35,579 bases of DNA from Lutibacter litoralis (lineage in GTDB: Bacteria > Bacteroidota > Bacteroidia > Flavobacteriales > Flavobacteriaceae), in the NCBI RefSeq assembly GCF_014646675.1, contig NZ_BMNS01000009.1:103576-139154 (forward strand), given 5' to 3'. The translations under genes were made by a program, and so were the position numbers. Positions 26,868 to 35,579 of the stretch are shown here, in pieces. The notes beneath the pieces are model-generated. The model searched no databases, was not told the DNA's origin, and saw nothing but the letters and a program-made list of their open reading frames with translations. The stretch's first letter is position 1. Every line of letters begins with the position of its first letter.

Positions 26868-26903
26868 TGAGCAACATGCGCTCATAGAATAGGCTAATTT
26901 AGC
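26868..26903. promoter_or_regulatory. Inverted repeats in the XRE-dnaE divergent spacer
   Basis: TGAGC-N7-GCTCA (26868-26884) and GCTAA-T-TTAGC (26893-26903) lie side by side in the 85-bp spacer, 37-72 bp before the dnaE start. They are likely operators for the neighbouring XRE protein. Confidence 0.45.
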
Positions 26904-26939
26904 AAAAAAGTAACTATCATAAAAAAATATTTATAAACA

Positions 26940-29909
26940 ATGTACTTAAATACACATACGTATTATAGTTTACGATATGGTACTCTAAAGCCAGAAGAAT
27001 TGCTGCAAATTGCTTCTCAGCAAGGTGTTAAGTCAATGGCTTTAACAGATATTAATAGTACATCTGCTAATTTAGATTTTGTGCGTTTAGCACCTAAATA
27101 CTCAATAAAACCAGTACTTGGTGTGGATTTTAGAAATGGTGTGCAGCAAAAATTCATCTTATTGGCAAGTTGCAATAAGTCGTTGCTATTAATTAATAAT
27201 TATCTATCAGAATTTTTACATTCAGAAAAAAAAGTAATTCCAGATACCGCAAAACACCTTATCAATACTTATGTAATTTATCCTTTTCAAAGTAAAGTTT
27301 TTAATTTAAAACCGCATGAGTTTATTGGCGTAAAACCATCCGATGTAAATCGGCTAAAGTTTTCAAAATGGCAGTTACAATTAAATAAATTAGTGATTTT
27401 ACAACCGGTTTCATTTCAAAATAAAAAAGCATTTAATGCACATAGGTTGTTAAGAGCAATTGATAATAATACGTTGTTAAGCAAACTCCTAAAAACTGAA
27501 CAAGGTGAAGAAACTGATAGTATGTTACCTGTTGAAACTTTAAAAAGCTTGTACAGTGAGTATCCCCAAATTATTGAGAACACACGAAGGTTATTGGATA
27601 GTTGTAACATAACTTTTGATTTTTCTAACAATGCACCAAAAAATAAAAAAACGTATAGTAATAATGCAACACTGGATTTTAAATTATTAAAAAAAATAGC
27701 TTATGAAGGTTTAAATTATAGGTATAAAAAAATTGGAGAGCGTATCTTTTCCAGATTAGAAAAAGAACTTGAAATTATAAAACAAAAACAGTTTGTATCT
27801 TATTTTTTAATCAACTGGAGAATCTTAAAATATGCTAGAAGTAAGCAGTATTATTATGTTGGTAGAGGTAGTGGAGCAAACAGTATAGTAGCATATTTAT
27901 TGCGTATTACAGATGTTGATCCTATTGAATTAGACTTGTATTTTGAGCGTTTTATAAACCTTTATAGAACCAATCCACCCGATTTTGACTTAGATTTTTC
28001 TTGGAGAGATAGGGATGATATCATGAACTTTGTTTTTAAAAATTTTAAAAACACATCGTTAATTGCGGTTTATAACACGTTTAAGTATAAAGCATCTGTT
28101 AGAGAAATTGGAAAAGTTTTTGGGTTGCCAAAAGAAGAAATTGACAAACTATCTTCAGGATATTTTGAAGTAAAAAACTTAGATAATTTATCGCGCTTGG
28201 TGTTGGTTTACAGTAAAATGATAAAAGGTTTTCCAAACTATTTAGGCATTCATCCTGGAGGAATTTTAATTTCAGAAAAACCCATTCATTATTACACAGC
28301 AACCTATTTACCTCCAAAAGGGTTTTCTACAGCAATGTTTGATATGGTGGTTGCAGAAGATATTGGTTTGTATAAATTCGATATTTTAAGTCAGCGTGGT
28401 TTAGGAAAAATACGCGAAACGGTTGACATTGTTAAATACAATCATCCAACACATTCAACTATTGATATACACGATATTAAACGTTTTAAAAAAGATGAAA
28501 AAATTAAGTATTTATTAAAAAATGCCAAGGCTATTGGTTGTTTTTATGTAGAATCTCCTGCAATGCGGATGTTGTTAAAAAAGTTACAAGTAGATAATTA
28601 TTTAGGCTTGGTTGCTGCAAGTTCTGTAATACGACCAGGAGTGGCTAAATCGGGTATGATGCGCGAATATATTTTACGCTATAGAAACCCTGAACGCAGA
28701 AAAGAGGCGCATCCAATTTTACTAAAAATTATGCCAGAAACCTATGGCGTTATGGTATATCAAGAAGACGTGATAAAAGTGGCGCACTATTTTGGAGGTT
28801 TAAGTTTAGGTGAAGCCGATATGTTACGAAGAGGAATGAGTGGGAAATTTAGATCTCGAGATGAATTTATGAAGGTTAGAAATCAGTTTTTTGAGAACTG
28901 TAAAAACAAAGGCCATAGTTTAGAATTGACTTCAGAAATATGGCGACAAATAGAGAGTTTTGCTGGCTATGCTTTTGCCAAAGGACATTCAGCGTCTTAT
29001 GCAGTTGAAAGCTATCAAAGTTTGTTTTTAAAAGCGTATTATCCATTGGAATATTTAGTTGCAACCTTAAATAATTTTGGAGGTTTTTACAGACCCGAAT
29101 ATTATATACACGATGCAAGAATGAATGGAGGTATTGTGCATCCTCCAACAATAAATAAATCTCAGTATCAGAACCATATAGAAGGAAATAATATTTATTT
29201 AGGGTTTATTATGTTAGAGAGTTTTGAAGTTAAGAATGCTTCAAAAATTGTAAAAGAAAGACAACAAAATGGCTTGTTTTTGGACTTAGATAATTTTATA
29301 GATCGCGTTCCCATTTCATTACAACAACTTTCAATACTTATAAAAGTAAATGCGTTTCAGTTTACTGGGCGAAACAAGCGCGAATTGTTATGGGAAGCCT
29401 ATATGAAAGTAAATAAAGTAGTTTTAGAGGAAACCGTAGCAACACTTTTTAAATCTGAAAAAATCACCTATAAAACACCCGAACTAAGTTGTTCTAATTT
29501 TGAAGATGCTTTTGATGAAATTCAATATTTAGGATTTCCGTTGTGTAGTCCGTTTAAATTATTAAGAGTACCAATTCATCAAAAAGTTATGGCAAAAGAC
29601 TTATTAAATTATATAGGTAAAATGGTTACTGTTTATGGCTATTATGTAACAGCAAAAAGAACAGGAACTTCAAAAGGCGATTTAATGTATTTTGGAACTT
29701 TTGTAGATAGTAACGGCGATCATATTGATACGGTTCATTTTCCGCTGGCAGCAAAAAAATACCCATTTAAAGGAAGAGGTGTTTATAAATTAACAGGAAA
29801 AGTAAGTGCAGAATTTGACTGTGTAAATATTGAAATAGAAAAAATGGAGAAACTAGCCATTATTGAAGATCCTAGATATGCAGAAGCAACTAAAAAAATA
29901 ACGGTATGA
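26940..29909 (+). CDS. dnaE: Error-prone DNA polymerase III alpha subunit (DnaE2/ImuC-like)
   Basis: 989 residues, shorter than replicative DnaE. An N-terminal PHP domain is followed by the C-family polymerase core. The three catalytic aspartates are in place: PDFDLDF (D348 and D350) and YKFDIL (D481). Other family segments are YYVGRGSGANSIVAYLL, GVMVYQEDVIKVA and AGYAFAKGHSASYA. A helix-hairpin-helix region and a C-terminal OB-like domain follow. The PHP metal-binding set is degenerate: LNTHTYYSLRYG lacks the usual HxH, and LTDIN lacks the LTDH histidine, so no proofreading by PHP is expected. The last four bases overlap the dinB start (ATGA). With the divergent XRE gene this forms the Bacteroidota counterpart of the LexA-ImuAB-DnaE2 mutagenesis cassette, used in translesion synthesis. 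Confidence 0.92.
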   Translation: MYLNTHTYYSLRYGTLKPEELLQIASQQGVKSMALTDINSTSANLDFVRLAPKYSIKPVLGVDFRNGVQQKFILLASCNKSLLLINNYLSEFLHSEKKVIPDTAKHLINTYVIYPFQSKVFNLKPHEFIGVKPSDVNRLKFSKWQLQLNKLVILQPVSFQNKKAFNAHRLLRAIDNNTLLSKLLKTEQGEETDSMLPVETLKSLYSEYPQIIENTRRLLDSCNITFDFSNNAPKNKKTYSNNATLDFKLLKKIAYEGLNYRYKKIGERIFSRLEKELEIIKQKQFVSYFLINWRILKYARSKQYYYVGRGSGANSIVAYLLRITDVDPIELDLYFERFINLYRTNPPDFDLDFSWRDRDDIMNFVFKNFKNTSLIAVYNTFKYKASVREIGKVFGLPKEEIDKLSSGYFEVKNLDNLSRLVLVYSKMIKGFPNYLGIHPGGILISEKPIHYYTATYLPPKGFSTAMFDMVVAEDIGLYKFDILSQRGLGKIRETVDIVKYNHPTHSTIDIHDIKRFKKDEKIKYLLKNAKAIGCFYVESPAMRMLLKKLQVDNYLGLVAASSVIRPGVAKSGMMREYILRYRNPERRKEAHPILLKIMPETYGVMVYQEDVIKVAHYFGGLSLGEADMLRRGMSGKFRSRDEFMKVRNQFFENCKNKGHSLELTSEIWRQIESFAGYAFAKGHSASYAVESYQSLFLKAYYPLEYLVATLNNFGGFYRPEYYIHDARMNGGIVHPPTINKSQYQNHIEGNNIYLGFIMLESFEVKNASKIVKERQQNGLFLDLDNFIDRVPISLQQLSILIKVNAFQFTGRNKRELLWEAYMKVNKVVLEETVATLFKSEKITYKTPELSCSNFEDAFDEIQYLGFPLCSPFKLLRVPIHQKVMAKDLLNYIGKMVTVYGYYVTAKRTGTSKGDLMYFGTFVDSNGDHIDTVHFPLAAKKYPFKGRGVYKLTGKVSAEFDCVNIEIEKMEKLAIIEDPRYAEATKKITV

Positions 29910-31129
29910 ACTCAACATTAGAACGCTCCATTGTACATATGGATTTAGATACTTTTTTTGTATCGTGTGAACGATTAATAGACAGTCGGTTAAATAATAA
30001 ACCCGTTTTAATTGGCGGTACATCAGATAGAGGTGTAGTTGCAAGTTGTAGTTATGAGGCGCGTAAATACGGCGTACATTCTGCAATGCCAATGCGTATG
30101 GCAAAACAACTATGTCCAGAGGCAATTGTATTACGGGGCAATTCGGGTATTTACACCAAATATTCTAAATTAGTAACCGATGTAATAAACGACAGCGTTC
30201 CTTTATATGAAAAATCATCTATAGATGAGTTTTATATTGATTTAACAGGAATGGATAAATTTTTTGGTTGTCATCAATTAGCTTCAGAATTACGACATAA
30301 AATTATCACGGAAACAGGGTTGCCTATTTCATTTGGTTTATCGGCAAATAAAACAGTTTCAAAAATTGCAACTGGTGAAGCGAAACCTAATAATGAGTTA
30401 AAAATTAATACAGGAACTGAAAAGTTTTTTTTAGCACCCTTATCTGTTCGTAAAATACCAATGGTAGGTGAAAAAACTTATAATACATTATGCGATTTAG
30501 GTATAAAACGCATACAAACAGTGCAGGAAATGCCCGTAAATATGATGGCGCGAGTTTTTGGAAAATCAGGAACTACTATTTGGAAAAAAGCAAACGGGAT
30601 TGACAATACGCCAGTTATAAAATACCACGAACGCAAATCTATTTCTACAGAACGCACTTTTGATAAAGATACCACCGATGTAACCAAGTTAAAAAGTATT
30701 ATAGTTGCAATGACAGAAAATTTAATTTTTCAATTACGAAGAGGAGATAAGTTAACCGCCTGTGTTACTTTTAAAATACGTTATTCCGATTTTCAAACTT
30801 ATACAAAGCAACAAAGAATTCCATATAGTTCATCAGACCATGCAATACTTCCAATTGTTATAGAGTTGTATAAAAGTTTGTACCAACGGAGATTATTAGT
30901 GCGTTTAATTGGTGTTAAATTTAGCCACTTAGTTAGTGGAGGTCATCAAATTAATTTATTTGAAGACAATGATAAAATTTTAAATTTATACCAAGCAATG
31001 GATAAAATGAGAGAACGTTATGGAGATAGAGCAGTTATTAGAGCTTCTGGGATGGGTGTAAAAAGTATCAGTCGTTGGAATCCTTTTAACGGAGAGCCAC
31101 CACCTTTATTAGCAAATAGAAGGCGTTAA
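29906..31129 (+). CDS. dinB: DNA polymerase IV (Y-family)
   Basis: 407 residues. A Y-family translesion polymerase with catalytic residues D13 in HMDLDTFFVSCERL and D107/E108 in SSIDEFYIDLTG. The fingers have GGVVASCSYEARKYGV-like residues (here RGVVASCSYEARKYGV), and there is a helix-hairpin-helix thumb (PMVGEKTYNTLCDLGI). A little-finger domain and a C-terminal tail longer than in E. coli DinB follow. The tail has QINLFEDND near residues 350-357, a QxxLF-type sliding-clamp motif. It is translationally coupled to dnaE (ATGA overlap), so both polymerases are made together. It converges with the arylesterase gene 64 bp away; that spacer holds no clear hairpin. Confidence 0.95.
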   Translation: MNSTLERSIVHMDLDTFFVSCERLIDSRLNNKPVLIGGTSDRGVVASCSYEARKYGVHSAMPMRMAKQLCPEAIVLRGNSGIYTKYSKLVTDVINDSVPLYEKSSIDEFYIDLTGMDKFFGCHQLASELRHKIITETGLPISFGLSANKTVSKIATGEAKPNNELKINTGTEKFFLAPLSVRKIPMVGEKTYNTLCDLGIKRIQTVQEMPVNMMARVFGKSGTTIWKKANGIDNTPVIKYHERKSISTERTFDKDTTDVTKLKSIIVAMTENLIFQLRRGDKLTACVTFKIRYSDFQTYTKQQRIPYSSSDHAILPIVIELYKSLYQRRLLVRLIGVKFSHLVSGGHQINLFEDNDKILNLYQAMDKMRERYGDRAVIRASGMGVKSISRWNPFNGEPPPLLANRRR

Positions 31130-31193
31130 CATTAATGGAGGGAATTTAATAGTTTAAGTTGATAGTTATTGAAATAAGTCTTCTATTTTTAAA

Positions 31194-31940
31194 TTATTCT
31201 TTTATTACATTCTTTAAAACATCCCATACATTGTTTGCCAATATTTTATGACCTTCAACTGTTGGATGAATCCCATCTGCTTGATTTAACGCTGGAACTC
31301 CTCCAACATCTTTCAATAAAAATGGAATTAAATAGAGGTCGTTTTTCTCAGCCAGTTCAGGAAAAATAGTTTTAAATTTAGAAGTATAATCTTGTCCCAT
31401 ATTTGGAGGTAACTGCATTCCTGCCAAAATAATTTTAGTCGTTGTATTTTTTGTTCGTACAGCATCAATAATTGCTTGTAAATTTCCACGGGTTTCTGAT
31501 AGAGGAACACCACGCAAACCATCATTGGCACCTAATTCTAAAACAAAAACATCAATTTTTTGATTCAGTACCCAGTCTATTCTACTTTTTCCTCCTGCAG
31601 TAGTCTCCCCACTAACACCAGAATTAATAACCGTATAATTTAGGGAAAGTGAGTCTATTTTAGATTGAATTAGCGCAGGGAAAGCGTCATTTGTATCTTC
31701 TAATCCGTAACCTGCCGTTAAACTATCACCAAAAATTAAAATAGTTTTTGTGGTGCTATTTTCTGTAATGGTTTCTTTAGTTTCTATTGGAGCGGTTTCT
31801 TTTATTTTTTCCTTTTTAGAAGTGTCTGACCCACAAGAAAGTAGTAAGGTAAAAACTAAAAAATAACAAAACTTTAAGAAAAAGAGGATGCTACTAATAC
31901 TTAAATTAAAAATCAAATGTTTATTTTTCCGTTTTCGCAT
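31194..31940 (-). CDS. Arylesterase / SGNH hydrolase (TesA-like lipoprotein)
   Basis: 248 residues. A long hydrophobic N-terminus ends in a lipobox (TLLLSC), so it is an exported lipoprotein. All SGNH blocks are visible: block I FGDSLTAGYGL (catalytic Ser), block II GVSGETTAGG, block III LELGANDGLRG, and block V DGIHPTVEGH (catalytic Asp and His). Relatives include E. coli TesA (thioesterase I/lysophospholipase L1), which acts in the periplasm on acyl esters and thioesters. It is divergent from the ABC transporter genes with only 23 bp between start codons, the same arrangement as tesA and ybbAP in E. coli. ATG at 31940 is the only ATG before the lipobox. Confidence 0.92.
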   Translation of the reverse strand: MRKRKNKHLIFNLSISSILFFLKFCYFLVFTLLLSCGSDTSKKEKIKETAPIETKETITENSTTKTILIFGDSLTAGYGLEDTNDAFPALIQSKIDSLSLNYTVINSGVSGETTAGGKSRIDWVLNQKIDVFVLELGANDGLRGVPLSETRGNLQAIIDAVRTKNTTTKIILAGMQLPPNMGQDYTSKFKTIFPELAEKNDLYLIPFLLKDVGGVPALNQADGIHPTVEGHKILANNVWDVLKNVIKE

Positions 31941-31963
31941 TTTTTTGTTAGCATATAAATTAA

Positions 31964-32662
31964 ATGAATACTATGACAAAGATATTAAAGATTCACGAAT
32001 TAGAGAAAACATATATAAGCGGTTCAAAAAAACTAACAGTATTAAGTAATATTTCCTTTGAAGTTGATGCAGGAAGTATATTTTCTATTGTTGGTCCTTC
32101 AGGAAGCGGAAAAACTACGTTGCTTGGATTGTGCGCAGGTTTAGACCACCCAAGTTCAGGAAATATAGAATTATGTGGTAGTAATTTGCAAGAATTGAAT
32201 GAAGATGAGCGTGCACAATTGCGTAATAAAGAAGTCGGTTTTATTTTTCAGAATTTTCAATTATTACCAACACTAACAGCATTGGAAAATGTAATTGTAC
32301 CCTTAGAGTTGCAAGGTGATAAAAATGCTGCTAAAATTGGTGTGGAATTATTAGAAAAAGTAGGATTGGCAGATCGTTTACATCATTATCCGACGCAATT
32401 ATCTGGTGGAGAACAACAACGTGTTGCATTAGCGCGGGCATTTTCTAACAAACCATCAATTTTATTTGCTGACGAACCTACTGGGAATTTAGATGAAGAA
32501 ACTGGCGAAAAGGTAATTCAATTACTTTTTCAATTAAATAAAGAAGCCGGAACTACGTTGGTTATTATTACCCACGATTTAGACTTGGCGAATAGAACAC
32601 AACAAATATTGCGATTAAAAGGAGGGAAAATAATGTCGAATGAAAAAACAACTGCGGTTTAA
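31964..32662 (+). CDS. ybbA: ABC transporter ATP-binding protein (YbbA/LolD-like)
   Basis: 232 residues with all nucleotide-binding motifs: Walker [14 protein letters not shown]-loop [18 protein letters not shown], signature [14 protein letters not shown], Walker [15 protein letters not shown] and H-loop IITHD. The MacB/LolD subclass energises FtsX-type permeases that extract or move lipids and lipoproteins by mechanotransmission rather than classical transport. An alternative start at 31973 would remove three residues. Its stop shares one base with the start of the permease gene, so expression is coupled. Confidence 0.94.
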   Translation: MNTMTKILKIHELEKTYISGSKKLTVLSNISFEVDAGSIFSIVGPSGSGKTTLLGLCAGLDHPSSGNIELCGSNLQELNEDERAQLRNKEVGFIFQNFQLLPTLTALENVIVPLELQGDKNAAKIGVELLEKVGLADRLHHYPTQLSGGEQQRVALARAFSNKPSILFADEPTGNLDEETGEKVIQLLFQLNKEAGTTLVIITHDLDLANRTQQILRLKGGKIMSNEKTTAV

Positions 32663-35202
32663 TGCGTAATTTATCCTCAAAAACTGCTGTACAGTGGCTA
32701 TTTAAAATGGCTTGGCGCGATGGAAAAGCAAGTATATCTAGATTAATGCTTTTTATGGCAGCTATTATTTTGGGTATTGCAGCTGTTGTTTCCATTCAGT
32801 TATTTAGTGAGAATTTAAAACAAAACATTAAAAGTCAGTCCAAAGCTTTAATGGGTGCGGATTTTATTATTGACAGCAGACAGCTTCCATCTAAAAAAGT
32901 ACAAGAGATTATAGATTCGCTGAATGTAGCAGCTTCAGAAGTTAATTTTGTTTCAATGGCGGCGTTTCCAAAAAATGAAGGTACTAAACTTGTAAAAGTA
33001 CGTGCCATAGAAGGTAATTTTCCATTTTATGGAACATTAGATACTGAGCCAGTTAATGCTGCAAAACAATATCAAGAATTGGGTGGAGCATTGGTAGATG
33101 CTACATTAATGTTGCAATATAATTTAAAACCTGGAGATTCTATTAAATTAGGTAAGATAACTTTCCCTATAATAGGAGCATTAAAATCAATTCCTGGAAG
33201 CACGGCTTTTTCCTCTTCAGTTGCACCTACAGTATTAATTCCATTTCGTTTTATAGAAGCAACGGAATTACTACAATTAGGAAGTAGAAAAGAATACCAA
33301 TACTTTTTTGTAGCACCGCCAACACTAGATTTGGAATTATTAGATAAAAAAATAGATCCTATTTTAGATGATGAAAATGCGGATTTAGATACGCATACTA
33401 GTACGAGTGAACGCTTAGGTAGAAGGTACGATAACGTAAGTAAATTTTTAAATTTGGCAGCATTTATTGCACTTCTTTTGGGGTGTGTTGGAATTGCAAG
33501 TTCTGTTCATATCTATATTAAAGAAAAATTAAAAAATGTAGCAGTTTTAAAATGTTTAGGAGCTTCAAGAAAGCAAACTTTTTTAATTTACCTAATTCAA
33601 ATTGTTGGAATTGGATTGATTGGTGGAATAATAGGAGCTGCTATTGGTACAGGTTTGCAATATGCTTTTCCATATATTCTAAAAGGTTTTTTACCATTTG
33701 ATATAGAAATATCTATTACAGCACAACCATTAATAATGGGAGTAACGTTGGGAGTTTTAATGTCTGTATTATTTGCATTGTTACCATTATTAGGCACTTG
33801 GTATGTTTCTCCTTTGGAAGTATTGCGGGGAACAGATGAAAATTTAGTAAAACCAAGAAAAGCACGATTGTTAACGTTGGCTGCAATTTTATTATTTGTG
33901 TTTTTGTTTTCGTTTTGGCTGTTAAAAAATGCATTGTTCGGACTATTATTTACAGTTGGTATTTTAGTTACTTTCTCTATTATGGCAGGAATTTCAAGCC
34001 TTTTTATGAAATTAATTAAAAAGTATTTTCCAACTAATTGGGGGTTTACGGAACGTCAAAGTTTACTTAATTTATTTCGTCCAAATAACCAGACAATGGT
34101 ACTTATTTTAGCTATTGGTTTAGGAACTTTTTTAATTAGTACCTTGTATTTTACGAAAGACATACTTTTGGCAAAAACAGCTATAGAAAATAATTCTAAA
34201 AATGCCAATATTATTTTAATGGATGTACAAACCAATCAAAAAGAAGCAGTTGTAAATACGGTGCTTCCAAAGGGATTGGAGGTAATAGATAATATTCCTA
34301 TTGTTACTATGCGAATGCATAAAATTAAAGAACGATTGGTAAACGATATTCGTAAAGATACTGCTTCAACTATGAATCGATGGATTTTAAACCACGAATT
34401 TAGAGTTACATATCGCGACTCATTGCTAGCTTCAGAAGAACTAATAGAAGGAACTTGGACTGGTAGCACACCTAAAGGCGCACCTATTTTAGTTTCTATT
34501 TCAGATAATATTGCCAGAGATGCAGATTTAGCAATAGGAGATAAGGTAGTCTTTAATATACAAGGTGTTTTAATGGAGACTTCCATTGGAAGTATTCGGA
34601 AAGTAGATTGGGGACGTATGCAACTTAATTTTTCGGTGGTTTTTCCTAGAGGTGTTTTAGAAAATGCGCCACAGTTTAATGTATTAACTACAAATGTGCC
34701 AAATGAAGCGGTTTCTGCCGATTTACAACGCGATTTAGTGCAAAAATTTCCAAATATTTCAGTATTAGATTTACGACAGATTTACACCATTATTGAAGAT
34801 ATTTTAGATAAAATATCGTGGATTATTAATTTTATGGCGTTCTTTAGCATACTTACAGGAATTATTGTTCTAATTGGTTCTGTTAGAAACAGTAAATACC
34901 AACGAATTAAGGAAAGTGTATTGTTAAGAACGTTGGGTGCAAAAAGCAAACAAATATTGCGTATTACAGCACTAGAATATATTTATTTAGGAATGTTAGG
35001 AAGTTTGGTTGGTATTTTATTATCGCTTTTAAGTAGCCAATTATTAGCAACATTATTATTTAAAGAACCTTTTGTTCCATCTTTAATTCCTTTTTTAGTT
35101 TTTCTACCAGGAATTACAGTATTGGTTTTATTAGCTGGGTTAATAAATATTAGAAGTGTTTTAAAAAGTCCACCGTTAGAAGTTTTAAGGAGGGAAGTAT
35201 AA
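32662..35202 (+). CDS. ybbP: FtsX-type ABC permease (YbbP-like)
   Basis: 846 residues. The N-terminal helix (LMLFMAAIILGIAAVVSIQLF) is followed by a MacB-like periplasmic domain. The first FtsX domain follows (about residues 262-400), ending in a PLEVLRG coupling motif. Next come central transmembrane helices, a second periplasmic domain, and a second FtsX domain (about 715-840), again ending PLEVLRREV. This duplicated FtsX layout, with about ten helices, is that of E. coli YbbP. With YbbA and the TesA-like esterase next door, a role in handling lipids or lysophospholipids in the envelope is likely but unproven. It starts at the last base of the ybbA stop region (TAATG). Confidence 0.93.
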   Translation: MRNLSSKTAVQWLFKMAWRDGKASISRLMLFMAAIILGIAAVVSIQLFSENLKQNIKSQSKALMGADFIIDSRQLPSKKVQEIIDSLNVAASEVNFVSMAAFPKNEGTKLVKVRAIEGNFPFYGTLDTEPVNAAKQYQELGGALVDATLMLQYNLKPGDSIKLGKITFPIIGALKSIPGSTAFSSSVAPTVLIPFRFIEATELLQLGSRKEYQYFFVAPPTLDLELLDKKIDPILDDENADLDTHTSTSERLGRRYDNVSKFLNLAAFIALLLGCVGIASSVHIYIKEKLKNVAVLKCLGASRKQTFLIYLIQIVGIGLIGGIIGAAIGTGLQYAFPYILKGFLPFDIEISITAQPLIMGVTLGVLMSVLFALLPLLGTWYVSPLEVLRGTDENLVKPRKARLLTLAAILLFVFLFSFWLLKNALFGLLFTVGILVTFSIMAGISSLFMKLIKKYFPTNWGFTERQSLLNLFRPNNQTMVLILAIGLGTFLISTLYFTKDILLAKTAIENNSKNANIILMDVQTNQKEAVVNTVLPKGLEVIDNIPIVTMRMHKIKERLVNDIRKDTASTMNRWILNHEFRVTYRDSLLASEELIEGTWTGSTPKGAPILVSISDNIARDADLAIGDKVVFNIQGVLMETSIGSIRKVDWGRMQLNFSVVFPRGVLENAPQFNVLTTNVPNEAVSADLQRDLVQKFPNISVLDLRQIYTIIEDILDKISWIINFMAFFSILTGIIVLIGSVRNSKYQRIKESVLLRTLGAKSKQILRITALEYIYLGMLGSLVGILLSLLSSQLLATLLFKEPFVPSLIPFLVFLPGITVLVLLAGLINIRSVLKSPPLEVLRREV

Positions 35203-35255
35203 CAATAAAATAGGAAAAACAACTTAAAACAGTTAACATCAATTTTTTATTTAAA

Positions 35256-35291
35256 CTTTAGACTTTTGAGAAAGCGTCTAAGGTTTATTTT
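35256..35291 (+). terminator. Probable terminator after ybbP
   Basis: CTTTAGAC (35256-35263) pairs with GTCTAAGG (35276-35283), with an inner loop that can extend the helix. The T-rich TTTATTTTTTT follows. Confidence 0.55.
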
Positions 35292-35511
35292 TTATGCAAT
35301 TTAATTTCTTGCATTTATTCTGGTGGTGAAGGGGAGAAATAAGGTAACCATTTGAAGCCTTAACATAAAAAAATAAATTCTAAGACATCCTTGTTTTATG
35401 TTTCTAGAATATATGATTTGGCAATCTGTCAAAAAAGTATACCGGATCAATTGGATTCCTTACGACAAAATATAGAATTAGAAGATTCTGAAAATGCAAA
35501 ATAGAGAGAAT

Positions 35512-35543
35512 AAAGTCTTACAAGAAACTGTAGGGCTTTATTT
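35512..35543 (+). terminator. Hairpin near the contig end
   Basis: AAAGTCTTAC (35512-35521) pairs with GTAGGGCTTT (35530-35539), including G-U pairs, with an 8-nt loop and a T-rich 3' side. It would end a transcript coming from the left. The region 35292-35511 has no convincing gene; a short peptide frame ending at 35504 is not recognised. Confidence 0.5.
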
Positions 35544-35579
35544 GTTTGTTTGTTTGTTTGTTTGTTTGTTTGTTTGTTT
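35541..35579 (+). repeat. (TTTG)n tetranucleotide repeat at the contig end
   Basis: Nine perfect TTTG units plus TTT run to the last base. It is either a real microsatellite at which a short-read assembly stopped, or a slippage artefact. The true length cannot be known from this contig. Confidence 0.9.

Noticed and set aside
34983-35222. Minus-strand 79-codon frame at the ybbP end
   Set aside because: It is antisense to the conserved second FtsX domain.
35406-35504. Short peptide frames before the contig end
   Set aside because: Under 35 codons, two competing frames, and no recognisable motif.

Overview
This window is an A+T-rich (roughly 30 % G+C by eye) chromosomal stretch from a member of the Bacteroidota, most likely a marine Flavobacteriaceae. 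The lineage signs are promoters of the TAnnTTTG (-7) type, lipoprotein signals ending in SC, a Bacteroidota-style DnaE/DinB mutagenesis cassette, and the trio YtxH / holin-like / DUF6327. It looks like one Illumina contig: bases 6-34 are the Illumina P5 adapter, and the right end runs off in a (TTTG)n tract. I saw no tRNA, rRNA, CRISPR array or insertion sequence.

Layout. (1) 1-1441, minus strand: biotin carboxylase (cut by the contig end) and the biotin carrier subunit of an acyl-CoA carboxylase. (2) 1796-3500: a small CBM48/isoamylase early-set protein and galT. The spacer between them holds a candidate minus-strand small RNA. (3) 3521-15021: a glucuronate catabolic locus. It runs LacI-type regulator, uxuB, uxuA, uxaC, a three-part TRAP transporter, lutABC-like genes, kdgK and kdgA. 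The left part is decaying. One deletion removed the regulator's DNA-binding half, the shared promoter region and the start of uxuB; stop codons and frameshifts have hit lacI, uxuB and uxaC. From the TRAP transporter onward everything is intact. (4) 15119-22009: two divergent secreted GH2 beta-galactosidases. (5) 22223-26275: small stress-type genes (a DUF6544-like membrane protein, a lipoprotein, a PNPOx-like flavoprotein, a LOG-family hydrolase, YtxH, a holin-like protein and DUF6327). (6) 26636-31129: a short XRE regulator divergent from an error-prone DnaE and DNA polymerase IV. (7) 31194-35202: SGNH arylesterase divergent from an FtsX-type ABC transporter, the tesA-ybbA-ybbP arrangement.

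The most interesting signal is regulatory. Every transcription unit of block 5 except the internal operon genes is preceded by a 16-bp dyad of the form AATGAY-N4-RTCATT. The dyad centre lies 28.5-29.5 bp from a -7 element, the spacing expected of a class II Crp/Fnr-type activator. One dyad between two divergent genes has a correctly spaced -7 element on each side. A further copy at 2257-2272 points with the same spacing at a minus-strand promoter that would drive an RNA of about 90 nt made of two stem-loops ending in a U-run. Together these look like a stress or redox regulon with an undescribed small RNA member.

Metabolic logic: UxaC, UxuB and UxuA would turn glucuronate into 2-keto-3-deoxygluconate, and KdgK and KdgA would split that into pyruvate and glyceraldehyde-3-phosphate. 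With the upper part broken, only import, the LutABC step and the KDG to KDPG to pyruvate branch remain usable from this locus. The beta-galactosidases and GalT fit use of galactose-containing polysaccharides, but galK is not in the window.
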